A stretch of 19,100 nucleotides of DNA, taken from assembly GCA_004294465.1 (NCBI GenBank), contig REAV01000079.1, positions 1 to 19,100 on the forward strand. The letters run 5' to 3'. The DNA is from Sphingobacteriia bacterium. GTDB taxonomy: Bacteria > Bacteroidota > Bacteroidia > Chitinophagales > Chitinophagaceae. The translations under genes and the position numbers were made by a program. Below, one piece after another: positions 1 through 7,016 of this stretch. The number at the start of each line of letters is the position of its first letter. Position 1 is the stretch's first letter. The notes under the pieces were generated by a model. That model ran no database searches, was not told the origin of the DNA, and saw nothing but the letters and a program-made list of their open reading frames with translations.

Positions 1-93
1 GATATTGCATACGGATACTTGTACTTAGCTTCCGATGAAGCATCGTTTGTAAATGGAATTTGTTTAACCATTGATGGAGGCTCCGCCCGCTAA
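1..93 (+). CDS. C-terminal end of a short-chain dehydrogenase/reductase (SDR), 5' truncated by the window edge
   Basis: The first 30 codons are open from base 1 and end in TAA at 91-93. They read as the characteristic C-terminus of classical SDR oxidoreductases: a YLASDEASFVNG segment followed by a TIDGG motif close to the end. In this family the segment follows the NAD(P)-binding Rossmann core and helps form the substrate pocket and tetramer interface. The catalytic Tyr/Lys and the cofactor-binding glycine motif lie outside the window, so the substrate cannot be named. The next gene, an acyl-CoA dehydrogenase, starts 49 bases downstream on the same strand. That is compatible with co-transcription and perhaps a shared role in acyl-chain metabolism, which is an inference. 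Confidence 0.85.
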   Translation, partial: DIAYGYLYLASDEASFVNGICLTIDGGSAR

Positions 94-107
94 ATAAAAA
101 CGCTTAT

Positions 108-140
108 CTCATATCTTTTAACTCATAACTCATATCTTTT
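108..140 (+). repeat. Two direct copies of a 12-base motif just upstream of the acyl-CoA dehydrogenase
   Basis: The 12-mer CTCATATCTTTT occurs at 108-119 and again at 129-140, with a 21-base period. A partial copy (ACTCATAA) lies between them. The second copy ends two bases before the ATG at 143. Each copy contains TATCTTTT, which resembles the Bacteroidota -7 element TAnnTTTG except for the last base. It may be a small local duplication or a regulatory site; no function can be shown from the sequence. Confidence 0.5.
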
Positions 141-142
141 TT

Positions 143-1948
143 ATGGCTCGTTACACCAACATGGATTTTCTACGCTTTTTATTATTTGAAGTACATCCTA
201 TCAAAGATTTATTTCAATATGAAAGATTTGCTCATTTAGATGAAGAACAAGCTTGGATGATGATTGAATCTGCAAAATTATTAGCAGACCAAGAAATGGC
301 TCCTTTCTTTAAAGATATGGATGAAAACCCCGTAAAATATGATGGTAAAGGAAATGTATTAACTCATCCATGTCTGAAAAGAATAATTACTGAATCTGCA
401 TCTCAAGGATGGATTGGTGCCAGTGCTAATTTCGAAAATGGTGGTATGCAATTGCCTGAAATGATTTTCAGCACTGCCCATCATATTTTTCAAGCAGCCA
501 ATAATGGTGTGGAAGGGTATTTAGGCTTATCTGCCGGTGCAGCAGGATTGATTACCAGCTTTGGAAATATAGAGCAAATTGGAACTTATGTGCCTAAAAT
601 TTTTGCTGGAGAATGGCAAGGCACAATGGCGTTAACAGAACCTCAGGCAGGAAGTTCACTTTCTGATATTACAACAAGTGCAAAACCTTTAAATGCAGAA
701 AAATATTTAATCAATGGCCAAAAAATATTTATCTCAGGTGGGCAACACGAAGCTTGTTCAAATTTCATTCATTTAACATTAGCAAGAATTGAAGGAGCAC
801 CATTAGGCGTGAAAGGCATTTCGCTTTTTATAGTTCCTAAATTTAGGGTTAAAGAAAATGGAGACTTAGAATACAATGATGTGTATTGTGCCGGTGATTT
901 TCAAAAAATGGGACAGAAAGGTTATGCAACAACACATTTATCATTTGGTGACAATAACGATTGTATAGGCTATTTAGTAGGCGAGCCTCATAAAGGATTA
1001 TCCTACATGTTTCAAATGATGAATGGGGCAAGAATTAGTGTAGGCATGTGTGCAGCATCAGTTGCAATGGCAGCTTACCAGGCTTCTTTACAATATTGTT
1101 TAGAAAGACCACAAGGCAGAATTGCAGGTGAAAAAGACCCTTCAAAAGAACCAACATTAATCATTAATCATGCCGATGTACAAAGAATGCTTTTTACTCA
1201 AAAAGCAATTGCAGAGGGGGCGCTTTCATTGGGGCTTGAGTGCAATAAATTATACGATCTAACACATGTTGTAACTGGAGATGAAAAACATAATTACTGG
1301 CTTTTGTTGGAAATTTTAACACCCATCGTAAAAACATATTCATCAGAACATGGAAGCAGATCAGCTGCACTAGCTATTCAAACATTGGGTGGTTACGGAT
1401 TTACAACTGACTTCCCAGTTCAACAACATTATAGAGATTTAAAAATAATGTCGTTGTATGAAGGCACAACAGGTATTCAGGCAATTGATTTATTAGGAAG
1501 AAAAGTCACTATGGAAAAAGGGAATGCTTTGCACATTCTAGCTGCTACTATTCAAAAAACAATTACCGAAGCTTCTCAAGATCCAGTATTAAAAGAATTA
1601 GCTGAGCAGCTAGCAAATGACATGAAGACCATTGAAAAGGTTTTAACTAAATTATACGGCTACTCAGTACAGGGCAAAATAGAGCAATATTTATCGGATG
1701 CTACAGTTTTCTTAGAAATGATGAGCTTTATTGTGATAGGATGGCAGTGGTTAAAAATGAGCATATCTGCCAGAAAAAAATTATCTGCCCCAGGCCTTTC
1801 TGTATCTGAAAAGCAATTTTACCAAGGAAAGATTCAAACTTCGGAATTTTATTGCAAATACGAATTGCCCCATGTTTCCGCTTTTGCAAACACATTGTTG
1901 AATGAAAAAGAATTGACCAATATCAAGGACTTTCCCATTTTTGATTAA
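143..1948 (+). CDS. Acyl-CoA dehydrogenase, long form with C-terminal extension
   Basis: This is a 601-residue FAD-dependent acyl-CoA dehydrogenase that should introduce an alpha-beta double bond into an acyl-CoA and pass electrons to electron-transfer flavoprotein in the cytoplasm. Seen in the sequence: an N-terminal helical domain, the mid-domain signature MALTEPQAGSSLSD at residues 162-175, the C-terminal domain signature QTLGGYGF at 413-420, and YEGTTGIQA at 439-447, where Glu440 sits at the usual catalytic-base position. About 140 further residues follow. This matches the roughly 600-residue subfamily with an acetyl-CoA-dehydrogenase-like C-terminal domain, which includes DmdC-type enzymes, rather than the 380-residue short form. 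Substrate chain length cannot be read from the sequence. The start ATG follows a short AT-rich stretch without a Shine-Dalgarno sequence. The SDR tail upstream suggests a lipid or acyl catabolism pair. Confidence 0.93.
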   Translation: MARYTNMDFLRFLLFEVHPIKDLFQYERFAHLDEEQAWMMIESAKLLADQEMAPFFKDMDENPVKYDGKGNVLTHPCLKRIITESASQGWIGASANFENGGMQLPEMIFSTAHHIFQAANNGVEGYLGLSAGAAGLITSFGNIEQIGTYVPKIFAGEWQGTMALTEPQAGSSLSDITTSAKPLNAEKYLINGQKIFISGGQHEACSNFIHLTLARIEGAPLGVKGISLFIVPKFRVKENGDLEYNDVYCAGDFQKMGQKGYATTHLSFGDNNDCIGYLVGEPHKGLSYMFQMMNGARISVGMCAASVAMAAYQASLQYCLERPQGRIAGEKDPSKEPTLIINHADVQRMLFTQKAIAEGALSLGLECNKLYDLTHVVTGDEKHNYWLLLEILTPIVKTYSSEHGSRSAALAIQTLGGYGFTTDFPVQQHYRDLKIMSLYEGTTGIQAIDLLGRKVTMEKGNALHILAATIQKTITEASQDPVLKELAEQLANDMKTIEKVLTKLYGYSVQGKIEQYLSDATVFLEMMSFIVIGWQWLKMSISARKKLSAPGLSVSEKQFYQGKIQTSEFYCKYELPHVSAFANTLLNEKELTNIKDFPIFD

Positions 1949-1978
1949 AATAGAGGACTAAAGGCAGATCGAATTATT

Positions 1979-1986
1979 TATCTTTA
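1979..1986 (+). promoter_or_regulatory. Possible -7 box before the oxidoreductase/glycan cluster
   Basis: TATCTTTA matches the Bacteroidota -7 consensus TAnnTTTG at all but the last base and lies 17 bases before the ATG at 2004. I see no convincing TTTG -33 element at the usual distance, so this is a weak call. If real, it would give the three-gene cluster its own promoter, separate from the acyl-CoA dehydrogenase, which ends at 1948. Confidence 0.28.
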
Positions 1987-2003
1987 CCAATTAATCGAAT
2001 TGT

Positions 2004-2984
2004 ATGCTAAAAGTAGGCGTTTTTGGAGTGGGTCATTTAGGGAAATTCCACCTTAATAATTGGAAGGAAATAGAGGGTATAAAACTGGTAGGGTTTTTCG
2101 ACCCTAATAATGATAATGCGAAAGAAGTTGTTGAGAAATATGACTTGAAAAGATTCATGGATGAAGAAAAGTTGATTGACGCATGTGACATCATCGATGT
2201 AATTACACCAACCAATCAACATTTTGATATCTGTATGCAAGCCATCCGAAAAGGCAAACATGTATTTGTTGAAAAACCAATCACCCATACTATTCAAGAA
2301 GGCAGAGACCTAATGAATATGGTTAGAGAAGCCAATGTTAAATTACAAGTGGGTCATGTAGAAAGATTTAATCCTGCTTATTTGGCAATTAAAGACATGA
2401 GTTTAAACCCAATGTTTATTGAAGTTCATAGACTTGCACAATTTAACCCTAGAGGAACAGAAGTAAGTGTTATCCTAGATTTAATGATACATGACATTGA
2501 TATTATTTTAAGTTTAGTGAAAAGCGATGTAAAAAGTATTGCGGCAAGTGGAGTTGCGGTGATGACTGAAACTCCTGATATTGCCAACGTTCGTATTGAG
2601 TTTAATAATGGTTGCGTGGCTAATTTAACGAGCAGCAGAATAAGCATGAAAAAAATGCGCAAGATGAGGTTGTTTCAAAAAGACGCATATATAGGTATTG
2701 ACTTTTTAGAAAAGAAAACCGAAATCATTAAACTAAAACAACCAGAGGATGAAAATGTTTTTTCTTTTGATATTGAAACATCAAATGGCAAAAAGTCAAT
2801 AGCAATTGCAACTCCACAAATAGCCCCATTAAATGCAATTAAGTTAGAATTGACATCATTTATCGACTCTATCATTAATAATAAACCTACAGTTGTTAGC
2901 GAAATTGATGGATTTCTTGCAATGGAGGTTGCACATCAAATTTTGGATAAGATTAGCAGCACCAGCATTCTTGTTAATTCTTAA
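2004..2984 (+). CDS. Gfo/Idh/MocA family NAD(P)-dependent oxidoreductase
   Basis: This 326-residue protein has the two-domain layout of the family. The N-terminal Rossmann fold has the GVGHLG dinucleotide-binding loop at residues 8-13 and the family motif EKP at 90-92, whose lysine contacts substrate and cofactor. The C-terminal half carries GHVERFNPA near 117-125 and MIHDIDI near 161-167, containing the conserved His-Asp region. These enzymes oxidise or reduce sugar hydroxyls, often on nucleotide sugars. The GHVERFNP type occurs in UDP-N-acetylglucosamine 3-dehydrogenase (GnnA-like) proteins, so a nucleotide-sugar substrate is plausible but unproven. No partner aminotransferase is present nearby. 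The next gene starts 4 bases after the stop, and its product is a polysaccharide-initiating sugar transferase, which supports a role in making a surface-glycan sugar. Confidence 0.9.
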   Translation: MLKVGVFGVGHLGKFHLNNWKEIEGIKLVGFFDPNNDNAKEVVEKYDLKRFMDEEKLIDACDIIDVITPTNQHFDICMQAIRKGKHVFVEKPITHTIQEGRDLMNMVREANVKLQVGHVERFNPAYLAIKDMSLNPMFIEVHRLAQFNPRGTEVSVILDLMIHDIDIILSLVKSDVKSIAASGVAVMTETPDIANVRIEFNNGCVANLTSSRISMKKMRKMRLFQKDAYIGIDFLEKKTEIIKLKQPEDENVFSFDIETSNGKKSIAIATPQIAPLNAIKLELTSFIDSIINNKPTVVSEIDGFLAMEVAHQILDKISSTSILVNS

Positions 2985-2988
2985 TTGG

Positions 2989-4353
2989 ATGTTGCCGAAA
3001 AAGAAAAATATCTTATTTTATATAATCAATGATTATTTTTTTTCTGCAATCGCTGTATTTTTATTTAATTGGTATTTCGATTTCCAAATCATTACTATCC
3101 ATTCTATAATCAGTGTGCCTGCATTTTGGCTACTCCTCTATTTTTTTGCCGGCACTTATAATGGTTCTCTATTTGATAAATCTAGATTAAGTGAATTGAC
3201 CAACACTTTTCTATTTACCCTTTTTGGGTGCTTAATATTGAATTTTTTTCCAAACATTAGCTGCATACAATCTGTCAGTCAGTTTTTCTCTATTTTAATT
3301 ATTCAATTTATCAGCATTTTTTCAGGGCGATTGGTAATATTGTTTTATACCAAAAGATCTATCACTAAAGGGGCTGTGTATTTCAATACTTTAATAATTG
3401 GCAATAATGCTAAGTCAATCAATTTATTGGAGGTTCTTAAAAAGAATTATAGGTATTTGGGATTCAAGCCAATTGGATTTATCCCAATCCAACCAACTGA
3501 ATATAAAAATGGATTATCAAAGTGGATTCCATTACTTGGTTCGATCAATGAAGTCATAACTACAATTGATAAGAATGATATTCAAGTAGTCATTTTATCG
3601 ATAGATAAGAGTGAAAAAGCTTTGATTGAAAGTTTAATAATTCAGTTAACAGAAAAAGAAGTAACTATAAAAATTGTTCCAGATACATTGGATATCCTTG
3701 CAGGATCCATAAAAACAAGTAATATACTTGGTGCTATTTTACAAGACATACAAACCTCTGCACTCTCACCAAAAGAAGCTCATTTTAAAAGGTTACTCGA
3801 TTTTGTTTTTTCCTTTTTTGGAATTATTATATTGAGTCCCATCTTATTAATCGTATATCTTAAAACATTACTGAGCTCAAAGGGCGGGGCATTTTATATG
3901 CAAGAAAGGATTGGATATAAGGGAAAGCCATTTACCATATTTAAGTTTAGAAGCATGTTTGTGAATGCAGAAAAAGATGGCCCGGCATTGTCAAGTGACA
4001 ACGACAGCAGGATCACATCCTGGGGTAAAACCATGCGAAAATGGCGACTAGATGAGCTTCCACAGCTATGGAACATATTAATCGGAGACATGAGCTTAGT
4101 AGGGCCAAGACCCGAAAGGCAAGTATACATTGAATTATTAGTAAAACATTCTCCTTATTATCGGTACCTTTTAAAAGCAAAACCCGGATTGACCTCTTGG
4201 GGAATGGTTCAATTTGGCTATGCATCAACCATAGAAGAAATGATTGAACGGATGCAATATGATTTAATGTATATAGAAAATGCATCATTGCTATTAGACT
4301 TTAAAATAATGATGCATACATTAAGAATTATATTATCCGGGAAGGGAAAATGA
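2989..4353 (+). CDS. Polyprenyl-phosphate sugar-1-phosphate transferase (exopolysaccharide initiation)
   Basis: This is a 454-residue membrane enzyme of the bacterial sugar transferase family (WcaJ/WbaP/CpsE type), which moves a sugar-1-phosphate from a UDP-sugar to undecaprenyl phosphate to start glycan assembly. The N-terminal part has about four hydrophobic segments (roughly residues 12-30, 33-53, 72-90 and 97-120), then a CoA-binding-like soluble domain (about 130-250), then a hydrophobic hairpin (271-294) leading into the catalytic domain. That domain has QERIGYKGKPF near 305-315, the key Asp-Glu pair in RLDELPQLWN (Asp355, Glu356) and VGPRPER at 371-377. I chose ATG 2989 rather than an in-frame ATG at 2893. 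The longer form would overlap the oxidoreductase by 92 bases and add 32 residues not typical of the family, while the protein from 2989 begins with the usual Lys-rich stretch before the first membrane segment. The sugar specificity is unknown. Confidence 0.9.
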   Translation: MLPKKKNILFYIINDYFFSAIAVFLFNWYFDFQIITIHSIISVPAFWLLLYFFAGTYNGSLFDKSRLSELTNTFLFTLFGCLILNFFPNISCIQSVSQFFSILIIQFISIFSGRLVILFYTKRSITKGAVYFNTLIIGNNAKSINLLEVLKKNYRYLGFKPIGFIPIQPTEYKNGLSKWIPLLGSINEVITTIDKNDIQVVILSIDKSEKALIESLIIQLTEKEVTIKIVPDTLDILAGSIKTSNILGAILQDIQTSALSPKEAHFKRLLDFVFSFFGIIILSPILLIVYLKTLLSSKGGAFYMQERIGYKGKPFTIFKFRSMFVNAEKDGPALSSDNDSRITSWGKTMRKWRLDELPQLWNILIGDMSLVGPRPERQVYIELLVKHSPYYRYLLKAKPGLTSWGMVQFGYASTIEEMIERMQYDLMYIENASLLLDFKIMMHTLRIILSGKGK

Positions 4354-4359
4354 TAACCA

Positions 4360-5280
4360 TTGAAAAAAAACAGCATTCATATAATTCCTTCAGCTGAAAT
4401 AGATTCTACTAAATGGAATGAAAAGATTGCTATAGAAAAGAATGGCTTAATTTATTCAACAACCACCTATTTAAATACCCTCACCGATTATTGGTGTGGC
4501 ATTGTTGTGAATGACTATGAAGTAATAGCTGCGGTTCCGTTTCGAAAAAAAGGATTCATCCACTATTGCTATACCCCCAATTTTATTCAACAACTTGGAT
4601 TAATTGGACCATATAATCAAGAAACAGCAAAAGAAATTATTGGCATAATTAAGAAAAAATTTCACTATGGTAGCTTACAATTTAATTTTTCAAACAATCC
4701 ATCATTGTTTTTTGAAACATATGTCAATAAAAAAAATTTTATTGTTCAGTTAAATCAACCATTTGAAGCGATCGCAATGGGATTTAGAAAAGACTTAAAA
4801 GTAAATCTTGAAAAAAGCAAATACCAACTTTTTGATTATATAAAATCAATCGATTGTAAAACCGCAATTGAAATATATAAAAGTCAAAATGGCGCCAAAA
4901 TGAAGAACATTAATACTAGGGATTTTCAAAAGCTCATGCAGTATTGCAATAAAGATGCCCAGAAAAAAGAAGATTGTTTTACGAGGGCTATTGTTAATGC
5001 CGACGATGAAATTTTGGCCATCGCATTATTGCTTAAAGATGAAAAGCGTTTGTACAATATTGCCAATACTGTTACATCAAAAGGCAGAGCATTATTCGCC
5101 AATCATTTATTAATAAATAACATTATCGAGGAATTCTCCAGGCAAGAATTACTATTTGATTTTGAAGGCTCAACGATTCTAGGCATCGCGGCATTTTATT
5201 CAGCATTTGGGGCAACACAAGAAACATATTTCACCCATCATTACAACAATTTGCCTTTCCCCTTATCAATGATCCGCTAG
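4360..5280 (+). CDS. FemAB/GNAT-like acyltransferase of unknown substrate
   Basis: This 306-residue soluble protein resembles the acyl-CoA N-acyltransferase (FemAB/GNAT) proteins found in Bacteroidota glycan and envelope loci. Visible hallmarks are the RKDLKVNLEKSK segment at residues 143-154, LAIALLLKDEKRLYNIAN near 219-236, and the C-terminal FDFEGS at 266-271 followed by GIAAFYSAFGA at 275-285, a pattern typical of this group. It probably transfers an acyl or aminoacyl group to an amino sugar or lipid-linked glycan, inferred from the adjacent sugar transferase 6 bases upstream. The start is TTG at 4360, seven bases after the preceding stop codon begins to clear, with GAAGGG about ten bases upstream as a weak ribosome site. 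The ATG at 4350 is in another frame and stops after 11 codons. The stop TAG shares bases with the stop of ispD on the other strand. Confidence 0.68.
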   Translation: MKKNSIHIIPSAEIDSTKWNEKIAIEKNGLIYSTTTYLNTLTDYWCGIVVNDYEVIAAVPFRKKGFIHYCYTPNFIQQLGLIGPYNQETAKEIIGIIKKKFHYGSLQFNFSNNPSLFFETYVNKKNFIVQLNQPFEAIAMGFRKDLKVNLEKSKYQLFDYIKSIDCKTAIEIYKSQNGAKMKNINTRDFQKLMQYCNKDAQKKEDCFTRAIVNADDEILAIALLLKDEKRLYNIANTVTSKGRALFANHLLINNIIEEFSRQELLFDFEGSTILGIAAFYSAFGATQETYFTHHYNNLPFPLSMIR

Positions 5281-5951
5281 TTCCGTTCTTCTAAAATCTT
5301 TTGGGCAATAAACATATCCATTGGTCTGGTGATTTTTATATTCTGATAATCACCTTCAATCAAATGAACAACATTTCCCATTGCTTCAACAACGGTAGCT
5401 TCATCAGTAAAACTATCTTGATAAACTTGTTGAAAAGCTGGTAAAATCAAATCGCTTTTAAAAGTTTGTGGAGTTTGAACAAGTCTCAGTTTTGACCGGT
5501 CAAAAGGCATATTTCCATCCTCCATTTCTATTCTAACACTATCGGTTGATGCTACTGCAGGTATAGCAGAACCTTTTTGAATGGCTTGTTCGAAACACCG
5601 ATTAATTAAATCGGGTTGAATTAAACACCTCACCGCATCATGAACAAAAACGATGGAGGGTTCTTTAACATGATCCAATCCATTTTTTACTGAATGAAAT
5701 CTAGTTTCGCCGCCGGAAGTAATGGTCACTTTATCAGCGATTTTCATTTCATTGATTAACTCAGTTGCAGAATCGATAAAATCTGCAGGAACAACTAAAA
5801 TAAATGTAAAATGCTGATCGGCTTTTAAAAAAGCGGTTAATGTATGCCACAATACTGGCTTATGGTTCAACAATAGAAACTGTTTGGGAATTTCCGTACC
5901 CATTCTATTCCCCTTACCACCTGCTGTAATTAATGCAATCTTTTTCATCAT
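5277..5951 (-). CDS. ispD: 2-C-methyl-D-erythritol 4-phosphate cytidylyltransferase
   Basis: This enzyme of the non-mevalonate (MEP) isoprenoid pathway couples CTP and methylerythritol phosphate to give CDP-methylerythritol, feeding synthesis of the undecaprenyl carrier and quinones. At 224 residues it has the usual length. Motifs seen are the nucleotide-binding AGGKGNRMG at residues 10-18 with PKQF at 22-25, HDAVR at 104-108, LVQTPQTF at 157-164, TDEA at 182-185 and NIKITRP at 204-210, which includes the conserved substrate-binding lysine (Lys207). The start could be either Met1 (5951) or Met2 (5948). It follows the asparaginase gene by 3 bases and is probably translated from the same message. 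Its stop codon lies inside the CTAG that also ends the convergent acyltransferase gene, so no terminator fits between them. Confidence 0.96.
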   Translation of the reverse strand: MMKKIALITAGGKGNRMGTEIPKQFLLLNHKPVLWHTLTAFLKADQHFTFILVVPADFIDSATELINEMKIADKVTITSGGETRFHSVKNGLDHVKEPSIVFVHDAVRCLIQPDLINRCFEQAIQKGSAIPAVASTDSVRIEMEDGNMPFDRSKLRLVQTPQTFKSDLILPAFQQVYQDSFTDEATVVEAMGNVVHLIEGDYQNIKITRPMDMFIAQKILEERN

Positions 5952-5954
5952 AGT

Positions 5955-6902
5955 TTAACTATAAATGGCAACCGTATTGACTCCGCGATTACTCCTTACT
6001 CCACGATACATTCCAGCACTATTGAAAATCATAGCAGCATTTCCATGAGCATCAACTCCAATCATTCCCCCCTCCCCATTCATTTCCACCAGCTTTACTT
6101 TAACTACTTGATGCATTGCTTCTTCTAAACTATACCCTTTGTATTCCATCAAGCAACTTACATCGTATGCTGCAACACTTTGAATGAAAATTTCTCCGTG
6201 GCCAGTGCAACTGATTCCACAAGTTTTGTTATTGGCATAAGTACCTGCTCCAATAATTGGGCTGTCGCCGATTCTACCATACTTTTTATTAGTCATACCT
6301 CCAGTAGAAGTAGCTGCTGCAATATTTCCGTTCATATCACAAGCAACAGCACCAACAGTTCCAAATTTTTTATCGCGCATTAATTCCTCCAATTGATGAT
6401 TGGTATGGTCCAATGAATAATTATCAGAGTCGCGTATAGCTTTCCACTGATCATATCTAAACTGAGAGAAAAAATATTCATCAGGTTCTAATTTTACTCC
6501 CTGCTTGATTGCAAAATCATTCGCTCCTTTGCCACTCAAAAAAACATGGTTGCTATTGTGCATTACTTCCGCAGCCAATTCAATTGGATTTCTTACACTT
6601 CTAACACCCGCAACTGCTCCAGCTGAAAGAGTAGAACCGTCCATAATGGCCGCATCCATCTCTTGAACACCTTTTTTAGTGAAAACGGAGCCTCTACCTG
6701 CATTGAATAACACATTGTCTTCTAAAACAACCAATGCCGCTTTAACTGCATTTACCGCTGTACCTCCTTGCTCAAGAACAGCATAACTAATATCCAATGC
6801 TTGCTGTAGGCCTTCAGAATAAGCTTGCTCCAATTCGGGTGTCATGTCTTCTTTTAAGATAGTACCAGCCCCTCCATGTATTGCGATAGTAAAATTGCTC
6901 AT
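5955..6902 (-). CDS. Isoaspartyl peptidase / plant-type L-asparaginase (Ntn hydrolase)
   Basis: This 315-residue protein belongs to the type-2 asparaginase family, which matures by self-cleavage into alpha and beta subunits. Seen in the sequence are the N-terminal HGGAGT at residues 9-14, NAGRGSVFT near 67-75, MDAAIMDG near 82-89, and the cleavage and catalytic site GTVGAVA at 181-187, where Thr182 would become the N-terminal nucleophile. STGGMTNKKYGRIGDSP (199-215) and GTGHGE-like CTGHGE (232-237) form the rest of the pocket. The family hydrolyses beta-aspartyl dipeptides and L-asparagine, for protein repair or nitrogen recycling. There is no clear signal peptide, so the protein is probably cytoplasmic. 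It is the first gene of a likely two-gene unit with ispD. The two functions are not obviously linked, so this may be simple co-location. Confidence 0.94.
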   Translation of the reverse strand: MSNFTIAIHGGAGTILKEDMTPELEQAYSEGLQQALDISYAVLEQGGTAVNAVKAALVVLEDNVLFNAGRGSVFTKKGVQEMDAAIMDGSTLSAGAVAGVRSVRNPIELAAEVMHNSNHVFLSGKGANDFAIKQGVKLEPDEYFFSQFRYDQWKAIRDSDNYSLDHTNHQLEELMRDKKFGTVGAVACDMNGNIAAATSTGGMTNKKYGRIGDSPIIGAGTYANNKTCGISCTGHGEIFIQSVAAYDVSCLMEYKGYSLEEAMHQVVKVKLVEMNGEGGMIGVDAHGNAAMIFNSAGMYRGVRSNRGVNTVAIYS

Positions 6903-6920
6903 TGAAAAAATTTTAGACTA

Positions 6921-6928
6921 CGAAAGTA
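6921..6928 (-). promoter_or_regulatory. Possible -7 box for the asparaginase-ispD unit
   Basis: On the minus strand the sequence TACTTTCG lies 18 bases upstream of the asparaginase start codon and matches TAnnTTTG with one change (C for T). No strong TTTG -33 element is found at the normal spacing. The 114-base gap 6903-7016 otherwise holds only AT-rich sequence and a weak 7-base inverted repeat (6965-6971 with 6988-6994). Confidence 0.33.
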
Positions 6929-7016
6929 AAAATTTTATGTCCGAAAAAATTCGAATATAAAAGCCATTTCATTAGAAAGGTTTGAATTGAAATGTCAAAA
7001 GGTTCGAAAGCATTCA

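Noticed and set aside
2893..2988. A longer N-terminus for the sugar transferase starting at ATG 2893
   Set aside because: It would overlap the oxidoreductase coding region by 92 bases, and the extra 32 residues do not look like the family N-terminus. ATG 2989 gives a normal start.
6965..6994. Inverted repeat CATTTCA/TGAAATG between rfaE1 and the asparaginase gene as a terminator
   Set aside because: It has only a 7-base-pair AT-rich stem with a 16-base loop and no adjacent T-tract, which is too weak to call.
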